A stretch of 40,664 nt of DNA from an uncultured Alphaproteobacteria bacterium. GTDB lineage: Bacteria; Pseudomonadota; Alphaproteobacteria; CAAHEQ01; UBA3637. Numbering within the stretch: the stretch's first letter is position 1; every line of letters begins with the position of its first letter. This document shows, piece after piece, positions 36,191 to 40,664 of the stretch. The stretch is taken from positions 1 through 40,664 of the forward strand of contig CANQUX010000015.1 in the NCBI GenBank assembly GCA_947627155.1. The letters are read 5' to 3'. The notes under the pieces are model-generated. The model had not been told where the DNA came from. It searched no databases and worked only from the letters and a program-made list of their open reading frames with translations. A program made the translations under genes and the position numbers.

Positions 36191-36466
36191 AAATCCTCCA
36201 TAATTTTATTTTAACAGTTCTAAAAAACGAGTAACAAATTAATTATACATAAACCAACGTTTTTGTTCAGGATTCAAGAATAATACCCATTATCAATGCA
36301 TCGGAATAAAAAACTCTTGCTTCTTTATTATTTTCAATGTGTTATCTTTTTTGCATAAAAATACTTTTTTATGCATATTTCAATTGACAAAAACGTTCTA
36401 TTAAGTTGAGCGGGTAAAAAATAAATTAACCAATGAAAACAAATAAAAAATTGAAAGGAATAAATT
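36191..36466. promoter_or_regulatory. Divergent promoter region
   Basis: This 276-bp gap lies between the lipoprotein operon (minus) and the recombinase (plus). The complement of 36242-36247 reads TATAAT. TTGACA is present at 36385-36390 facing the recombinase, but without a good -10. No copy of the pilin inverted repeat is found here. Confidence 0.4.
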
Positions 36467-37069
36467 ATGTGTATTATCGGATATATTCGTGTGAGTTCAA
36501 TTAAACAAACCGTTGATCATCAACGCTATGAAATTCAAGAATTTGCCAAAAAAAATCATATTCAAATAGATACTTGGATTGAAGAAACCATTTCTTCCCG
36601 TCAGGCATTAAAACGGCGTAAATTAGGCCGCTTACTCGATTGTTTAAATGCGGGAGATATTTTAATTTCCTGCGAAATTTCCCGACTGGGACGCTCTTTG
36701 TTGGAAATTATGCATATTTTGGAAACGTGTTTGAATAAAGACTGCCAAGTATGGACAATTAAAGAACATTATCGGTTGGGCAACGATATTCAATCAAAAG
36801 TAATGGCATTTGCGTTTGGCTTGGCGGCAGAAATTGAAAGAAATTTAATTTCCGAACGCACAAAATCATCGTTAGCGAACATTAAAGCCGGCGGAAAAAA
36901 ATTGGGACGGCCTTTTTCGGCACAATCGCGAAAATTAAAATTGGCGAAAAATACGCAACGTGTGGGTGAGCTTTTAAAAAACGGTTTTTCCAAATCACAA
37001 ATAGCCCGTATGATGGGTGTTCAACGAATTACTTTGGTTCGTTTTTTAATGCGTTCGGGGCTTCAATAA
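36467..37069 (+). CDS. Serine DNA invertase resembling Mpi
   Basis: This 200-residue member of the resolvase/invertase family has the catalytic Ser in GYIRVS (Ser10), the SRLGRS motif and AFAFGLAAEIERNLISERTKSSL (long helix), then GRP and a C-terminal helix-turn-helix (NGFSKSQIARMMGVQRITLVRFL). The stretch QTVDHQRYEI...WIEETIS...VWTIKEHYRLGNDIQSKVMAFAFGL is, from memory, strikingly like Bacteroides Mpi, which inverts many promoters. Here four copies of a 156-bp inverted-repeat promoter element occur in the same window, natural substrates. AAAGGA precedes the ATG. It stands alone with its own terminator. Substrate assignment is inference. Confidence 0.85.
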   Translation: MCIIGYIRVSSIKQTVDHQRYEIQEFAKKNHIQIDTWIEETISSRQALKRRKLGRLLDCLNAGDILISCEISRLGRSLLEIMHILETCLNKDCQVWTIKEHYRLGNDIQSKVMAFAFGLAAEIERNLISERTKSSLANIKAGGKKLGRPFSAQSRKLKLAKNTQRVGELLKNGFSKSQIARMMGVQRITLVRFLMRSGLQ

Positions 37070-37085
37070 TCCGGTCGTATATGTT

Positions 37086-37118
37086 AAAAAAGGCTGTTTT
37101 TTTAAGGCAGCCTTTTTT
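37086..37118. terminator. Bidirectional terminator between invertase and glycosyltransferase
   Basis: AAAAAAGGCTG pairs with CAGCCTTTTTT around a short loop. It is closely related to the pnp terminator and its copy, including the AAAATTTTATTT that follows. Confidence 0.85.
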
Positions 37119-37134
37119 GTTACGATATAAAATT

Positions 37135-38265
37135 TTATTTCTTGTTTAAAATGCTTTTAAAATTGTGTTTGAAAGCGTTGAGAGTATGTTGTTGAATGAA
37201 ATCATGCCAATAAGGTTCAAAATTTTGTTTTTGAATCATTCCCGCATCTGTTTTTTCCAATATTTGCGCTAATTCTACCGTATTTTGCGGTTCAAACAAA
37301 ACGCCTCTTTTGCCGTTGGCTAAAATTTCCCGCGGGCCGGAAACACAATCGGACGAAACGGGAATAGTGCCGCAAATCATGGCTTCAAGCAGCACCATTC
37401 CGTACCCCTCCGAGAAAGAAGATAAAATTAAAGCCTTTGATTGGCGCATATAAGGAAAAGGGTTGGCCGTATCGCCTTTCAGAATAATCTGTTTTTCAAG
37501 ATGAAGTTCTTGAATGAAGTTTTTGTAATAAGTAACCTGAGTGCCCGTTCCGCAAAGGTAAAGTTTTGTGGCAGAGTGGGTTTTTTCATAAAACAGTTTA
37601 TAAGCGTTAATGAGTGTTGTTATATCTTTATCGCCGTCAATACGTCCGACATAAACAAAAAAAGGCGTTTTATTCGGGGGAATATCAGCTAAACTTTGTC
37701 GGGCAATTTTTTCGACATTCAGCGGATTTAGAATGGTTTCTATGGAAATATTCGGCAATTTTTCTTTTACGTTTTTCGTAAATGTATGGCTGATACCGAT
37801 GATTTTATCATATTGTTTAATCTTATTATTTAAATCTTTTATTTCCCACCAAAAATCGGAACCGCCTTGTATCCAACACCATTTATGAAGAGAAGAGGGC
37901 AATTCTTCAGCATATTTGTAAAAGGCAAAATTCAAAAAATCAATCCATAACAGGGTGTTTTCGTCACACAGTTTTTTCATAAAGTTCAAAGACTTTTTAA
38001 AAGGTTTTTTTCTGATAAAAATTTTCCAATATATTTTTTTTAAAGTTTTTTTCGGTTTAGGTAAAGAAGGAAATAATTTCTCTAAACAGGTAACGGGAAC
38101 ATTCAGGTTTTTTAATTGATCAAATAATTCGCATTGTTTAGGAACAGTTCGAATAATAACATGAATATCATAATCATTTTTAAGCGCTTCAATTGCATTA
38201 ACCAAAACCCGTTCGGCACCGCCTGTCACAAATTGCGGCATATTAAAAATAATTTTCTTTTTCAT
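37135..38265 (-). CDS. GT4-family glycosyltransferase
   Basis: At 376 residues this is the normal length. It has an N-terminal GGAERVLVNAIEAL (GT-B fold acceptor domain), FVYVGRIDGDKDITTLINAYKLF, LYLCGTGTQ, and the donor-sugar motif SSFSEGYGMVLLEAMICGTIPVSSD (E-x7-E type). Such enzymes build lipopolysaccharide, capsule or glycoprotein sugars at the inner membrane. It has no glycan cluster neighbours in the window. The start at 38265 (MKKKIIF) is preferred over 38313 because a promoter formed with the left repeat of inverted-repeat copy 4 would start transcripts near 38298. Phase-variable surface sugar is a natural inference. Confidence 0.85.
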   Translation of the reverse strand: MKKKIIFNMPQFVTGGAERVLVNAIEALKNDYDIHVIIRTVPKQCELFDQLKNLNVPVTCLEKLFPSLPKPKKTLKKIYWKIFIRKKPFKKSLNFMKKLCDENTLLWIDFLNFAFYKYAEELPSSLHKWCWIQGGSDFWWEIKDLNNKIKQYDKIIGISHTFTKNVKEKLPNISIETILNPLNVEKIARQSLADIPPNKTPFFVYVGRIDGDKDITTLINAYKLFYEKTHSATKLYLCGTGTQVTYYKNFIQELHLEKQIILKGDTANPFPYMRQSKALILSSFSEGYGMVLLEAMICGTIPVSSDCVSGPREILANGKRGVLFEPQNTVELAQILEKTDAGMIQKQNFEPYWHDFIQQHTLNAFKHNFKSILNKK

Positions 38266-38304
38266 TTTACAATCTGCATTTTTAAATGATATTATATATA
38301 CTCT

Positions 38305-38332
38305 GTTATACATAAACGTACGATTTTTGCAA
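38305..38332 (-). promoter_or_regulatory. Hybrid promoter of the glycosyltransferase gene
   Basis: On the minus strand, TTGCAA (38327-38332, inside the left repeat), 16-bp spacer, TATAAC (38305-38310, outside). The long A-tract of the element lies directly upstream, like an UP element. Confidence 0.5.
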
Positions 38333-38469
38333 CACTTTTTTTTGATTTTTTCAAAAAAAATTTTTTTGAGGTGTAATTTTTTGATTTCAAAAGGTTTTTT
38401 GCTTGTTTGCCTTGCTTTTTATAAGTGCTTGAAAAGTGTCGAAAAAATCGTTGCATTAAAGGTACGTTT
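38314..38469 (+). repeat. Inverted-repeat element, copy 4
   Basis: This 156-bp element is bounded by AAACGTACGATTTTTGCAAC (38314-38333) and GTTGCATTAAAGGTACGTTT (38450-38469). The right flank AATTGAGGAAAGAGAA (38470-38485) is the left flank of copy 2 in reverse. The interior is the most diverged of the four after its first 35 bp. Confidence 0.8.
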
Positions 38470-38516
38470 AATTGAGGAAAGAGAAGCAGAGAAAATATGT
38501 TTATTTTATTCGGTCT

Positions 38517-38572
38517 CTCTTTTATTTTCAGCGGAAAATGCCGGCTTGTAGAATATGTGTCGGCGCGGTGAC
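38517..38572 (+). repeat. Degenerate compound palindrome, family A
   Basis: TTTTCAGCGGAAAATGCCGGCTTG...GTCGGCGCGGTG keeps the family A layout with many mismatches. Confidence 0.5.
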
Positions 38573-38681
38573 AAGTAAAGGCTGAATTTATGTTTTCCTG
38601 TTTACAGGTGATGACTTCTCTCTCTTATTTTCGGGGTGATGATAATTTATTTTGAGGAAAGATTATCGCTTTGTTTCTTAA

Positions 38682-38735
38682 TTTTCGGTGGGAAGTGCTA
38701 TCCCGCAATTGTGGGATAGCGCGGTGTGCCGAAAA
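38682..38735 (+). repeat. Compound palindrome, family A
   Basis: Outer stem TTTTCGGT/GCCGAAAA, inner hairpin CTATCCCGC/GTGGGATAG around AATT. Confidence 0.75.
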
Positions 38736-38799
38736 TAAGAAAGGCAGAAAAAATGAATTCGGCATTATTGCTTAAAATTGTGTGGCACTCTCCTTTTTT

Positions 38800-38860
38800 C
38801 CCTATCGGCGGATGGGACAGACGGCGTTCAGTCGTCTGTCGCTATGGGCCGATAGGAGGG
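38800..38860 (+). repeat. Compound palindrome, family C
   Basis: Outer stem CCCTATCGGC/GCCGATAGGAGG, inner hairpin GACAGACGGC/GTCGTCTGTC. Confidence 0.75.
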
Positions 38861-38946
38861 GATAGACGGCAGACTGTCATTTTGGTAAAAGTGGTAAAGA
38901 TAAAGGATATTTTTCTCTCTTTGTTTGTAATTGGCTCACTTTCTTC

Positions 38947-39000
38947 TTTTCGGCGGGAAGGGCTATCCCGCAATTGTGGGATAGCGTGGTTTGTCGAAAA
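38947..39000 (+). repeat. Compound palindrome, family A
   Basis: Outer stem TTTTCGGC/GTCGAAAA, inner CTATCCCGC/GTGGGATAG, with small changes in the shoulders (AGGGC, GTGGTTTG). Confidence 0.75.
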
Positions 39001-39047
39001 TAAGAGGCGATTCGGTGAAAAACAATAAGTTTGCTGTAAACTTTTTT

Positions 39048-39110
39048 CCCTCTATCGGCGGATGGGACAGACGGCTTTATGTCGTCTGTCGCTATGGGCC
39101 GATAGGGGGA
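39048..39110 (+). repeat. Compound palindrome, family C
   Basis: Outer stem CCCTCTATCGGC/GCCGATAGGGGG, inner GACAGACGGC/GTCGTCTGTC; nearly identical to 39487-39546. Confidence 0.8.
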
Positions 39111-39235
39111 ATGACGGCAGGGAAGATAAAGATTGCTAGTATTCCTTCTCCTCTCAATTTGCAGACGATGACTCTTTTTTCTTATTTTTTGCAATATTTA
39201 TTTTTTTATGGCGATTGTATTTGCTTTCTTTCTTA

Positions 39236-39289
39236 TTTTCGGCGGGAAGTGCTATCCCGCTTTTGTGGGATAGCGCGGTGTGCCGAAAA
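39236..39289 (+). repeat. Compound palindrome, family A
   Basis: Outer stem TTTTCGGC/GCCGAAAA, inner CTATCCCGC/GTGGGATAG with loop TTTT in place of AATT. Confidence 0.75.
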
Positions 39290-39346
39290 TTAAGAAAAGA
39301 AGAAAGCAAAAAAAAGAGAGAGGAATGCTTGATTGTGTCTCTGCCT

Positions 39347-39407
39347 CTCATTCTCGGCGGATGTGGAGCGGCACAATTGCGCCGCTCCGCTATGTGCCGA
39401 GAATGAG
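39347..39407 (+). repeat. Compound palindrome, family B
   Basis: Perfect 12-bp outer stem CTCATTCTCGGC/GCCGAGAATGAG and inner hairpin GGAGCGGC/GCCGCTCC. Confidence 0.8.
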
Positions 39408-39486
39408 AAAGAAAAGGCAGCGAATCGAAAGCAGAGTTATTTATTTGATATAGCAGTCTATTATCTGTATGTAGCACTCTCTTTTT

Positions 39487-39546
39487 CCCTCTATCGGCGG
39501 GTGGGACAGACGGCTTTATGTCGTCTGTCGCTATGGGCCGATAGGG
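39487..39546 (+). repeat. Compound palindrome, family C
   Basis: Outer stem CCCTCTATCGGC/GCCGATAGGGG, inner GACAGACGGC/GTCGTCTGTC. Confidence 0.8.
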
Positions 39547-39634
39547 GAAAAGGGACGGCAGGTTGTTATTTTGGCAGAAGTGGTAAAGACAAACGATATT
39601 TTTCTTCTCTATTTGCAGTGAGCACTCTCTTTTC

Positions 39635-39689
39635 TTTTCGGCGGGAAGTGCCGGCTCGTGGAACGTGAGCCGGTGCGGTGGGCTGAAAA
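39635..39689 (+). repeat. Compound palindrome, family A
   Basis: Outer stem TTTTCGGC/GGCTGAAAA, inner GCCGGCTC/GAGCCGG, the module also seen at 30761. Confidence 0.7.
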
Positions 39690-39700
39690 GAGAGGAGAGG

Positions 39701-39734
39701 TGCCCCGCTGAATGGGAGTCTTAAAGGCGGGGCA
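39701..39734 (-). repeat. GC-rich stem-loop, reverse copy of 1782-1815
   Basis: TGCCCCGC/GCGGGGCA with nearly the same 18-nt loop as downstream of VR1, in the opposite orientation. With the neighbouring palindrome it extends the inverted homology between the two window ends. Confidence 0.6.
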
Positions 39735-39744
39735 TCAGGGAGCG

Positions 39745-39762
39745 GTCGGCGCAAGCGCCGAC
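39745..39762. repeat. Short perfect hairpin
   Basis: GTCGGCGC and GCGCCGAC with a 2-nt loop AA; very GC-rich for this window. Confidence 0.6.
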
Positions 39763-39945
39763 TCGGGGATTTATCGGCGTTAATAATTGTGCCTTTCTTA
39801 AACTCCTTTTTTGCGTTTTCATCTCTTTTTCTTTTCTCCGTTTCTGTTTTACCGTTTCATTTGCGTTTTAAACGGGTTTTAAAGCCCGCAGGCGCGTTTT
39901 CTGTTGTACTTCCTGATAAGTTACCCTGCCTCCTTCGGGAGCCCT

Positions 39946-39974
39946 CCCCGCGGGCTTTTAAATGCCCGCTGGGG
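39946..39974 (-). repeat. GC-rich stem-loop downstream of VR2
   Basis: CCCCGCGGGC and GCCCGCTGGGG form a 10-bp stem with one mismatch around an AT loop, about 45 bp after the last adhesin stop. This is the same place as the hairpin after VR1. It is a candidate DGR target hairpin or terminator. Confidence 0.5.
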
Positions 39975-39991
39975 AAGTTTTAAAGTGGGGC

Positions 39992-40124
39992 GATGGCTTC
40001 GTCCTCTCAAAAGCTGGCCTCACTCACATAAGGCGTAGTGGTTGAAGGTGCGATAGCTGTTGTCGACGTGACCACTGCTAAGGTTGACGTAGTACGCGTT
40101 GTGGGAAGAATCGTACATATCGGA
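39992..40124 (-). other. Candidate DGR variable region (VR2) and its conserved 3' tail
   Basis: On the minus strand the final codons of the adhesin are mostly NNC (CAC, AAC, TAC, GAC, AGC, TTC), and they differ from VR1 at codon positions 1 and 2. The tail 39992-40034 matches 1729-1771 with one mismatch. VR2 is four codons shorter than VR1 near its end and one codon longer near its start. Confidence 0.75.
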
Positions 40125-40664
40125 CAACCAGTACAAATTGTTTCCATATTTTTCTCTCAATGTTGTAACTGTGCTTGATATATTACTGTCATCCTTACTT
40201 GTGTTCCTCGCCTTTGTTTGATGGCAATAACCGGTTTTCCCTTTTACTATTTCATCGGCACAATTTAAATCAGATATGCTCGCCATGCTTTTATTATGAC
40301 TTGCACAGAAGTTTTCAGCACTCCACCAACTCATATATTCGTTTTTCGCTATAAATGTCTTTCCATTTACCTCTACCGTTCCGGTAGGCATATTACTTCT
40401 ACATTCTCCATAACCTGCTTGTTTAGCAGCATTGTTTGAAGAATAAAAATAGCAATACTGGTTTGCTTCACAATCTTCATTGCTTTCGCATTCACCGAGT
40501 TTTTGCGTTGTCGTTGTTACAGTCGTGGTGGTTACAGTTGTAGTGGTAGTTGTGGCCTCTGTCGTTGTTGTAGCCTCCGTTGTCGTGGTTTCCGGCGTTG
40601 TTGTCACAGTCGTGGTTGTCGTGGTCGGCTCCGTTACCTCAGGCGTGTAAATATGCTCCGACGT
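40020..40664 (-). CDS. Partial pilin-family adhesin with Thr-rich linker and variable C-terminus
   Basis: The frame is open to the window edge, so the gene starts beyond 40664; the GTG at 40607 is inside a linker and is not a start. The visible 214 residues are a Thr-rich stretch (TTTTEATTTTEA, about 55 residues, probably an O-glycosylatable or extended stalk), a Cys-rich EGF-like piece (CESNEDCEANQYCYF), and a lectin-like C-terminal domain with NGKTFIAKNEYMSWWSAENFC...GYCHQTKARNTS...WLSDMYDSS...HYALCE. It is homologous to the C-terminus of the protein at 247. A pilin-type N-terminus is expected outside the window. It ends in a candidate DGR variable region. Confidence 0.8.
   Translation of the reverse strand, partial: TSEHIYTPEVTEPTTTTTTVTTTPETTTTEATTTTEATTTTTTVTTTTVTTTTQKLGECESNEDCEANQYCYFYSSNNAAKQAGYGECRSNMPTGTVEVNGKTFIAKNEYMSWWSAENFCASHNKSMASISDLNCADEIVKGKTGYCHQTKARNTSKDDSNISSTVTTLREKYGNNLYWLSDMYDSSHNAYYVNLSSGHVDNSYRTFNHYALCE

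Larger units (their letters stand above)
38470..40019. other. 1.55-kb gene-free region filled with palindromes
   Basis: No coding gene is supported on either strand; the open frames simply read through palindromes. The region holds at least eight compound palindromes of three families, then GC-rich hairpins and the conserved tail of the last adhesin gene. It could be a graveyard of repeats or a recombination platform. Confidence 0.7.

Noticed and set aside
38517-39689. CRISPR array
   Set aside because: Repeats are long palindromes of three kinds with irregular spacing, no uniform spacers and no cas genes.
40604-40607. GTG as the start of the last adhesin gene
   Set aside because: The frame is open to the window edge and the GTG lies inside a Thr-rich linker; the real start is outside.

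Overview
The window looks like a chromosomal segment of a low-GC, uncultured, host-associated alphaproteobacterium. The main taxonomic clue is a map-radC-sspB-RHH_4 gene run: an SspB adaptor next to an RHH_4 ribbon-helix-helix protein is typical of Alphaproteobacteria. An RpoH sigma factor, ComM, GroESL and a classical autotransporter fit a diderm proteobacterium. Species assignment is inference.

Layout. 1-4272: two type IV pilin-like genes, one with a hypervariable 3' end and one with a von Willebrand A domain, separated by a small RHH gene. 4305-9126 (minus): glycyl-tRNA synthetase, two small membrane-anchored proteins, Hsp20 and an MsbA-like exporter. 9399-13796: a 1465-residue autotransporter. 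14153-15685: a third pilin-like gene. 15900-19455: a lipoprotein, ComM, a PAS protein and a 69-residue orphan. 19583-21842: tRNA-Thr(CGT) and groES-groEL. 21894-24041 (minus): map-radC-sspB-RHH. 24194-25332: a 30-residue membrane peptide and rpoH. 25363-27139 (minus): an M23 peptidase-like protein and a transglutaminase-like protein. 27229-30651: truB-rpsO-pnp. 30882-32234: a structured RNA candidate and a fourth pilin-like gene. 32615-36190 (minus): a COG3014-YcfL-LpoB-CsgG-like envelope operon. 36467-37069: an Mpi-like serine DNA invertase. 37135-38265 (minus): a glycosyltransferase. 38470-40019: a gene-free array of compound palindromes. 40020-40664 (minus): a fifth, partial pilin-family adhesin.

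The most interesting content is a surface-variation system with two apparent layers. (1) The 3' ends of the first and last pilin-family genes differ almost only at codon positions 1 and 2 of NNC/NNT codons, and then share a 43-bp tail almost perfectly. That is the signature of variable regions of a diversity-generating retroelement (DGR). No reverse transcriptase or template repeat is visible here, so mutagenesis would act in trans. (2) Four copies of a 156-157 bp element with 20-bp imperfect inverted repeats lie directly upstream of three pilin genes and the glycosyltransferase. The repeats carry outward -35 hexamers matched by -10 hexamers just outside. One 16-bp flank occurs next to the left end of one copy and the right end of another, in opposite orientation, as expected after inversion. 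The window also encodes a recombinase resembling Mpi, the global promoter invertase of Bacteroides. I infer phase-variable promoters controlling pilins and a glycosyltransferase, combined with DGR-type hypervariation of the adhesive tips.

Other mobile or repeat signals: a structured RNA with an intrinsic terminator 16 nt before one pilin ATG, whose 3' end recurs at the window start; a 45-bp direct repeat (the pnp terminator) bracketing the RNA-pilin block; and at least ten compound palindromes with conserved outer and swapped inner stems.
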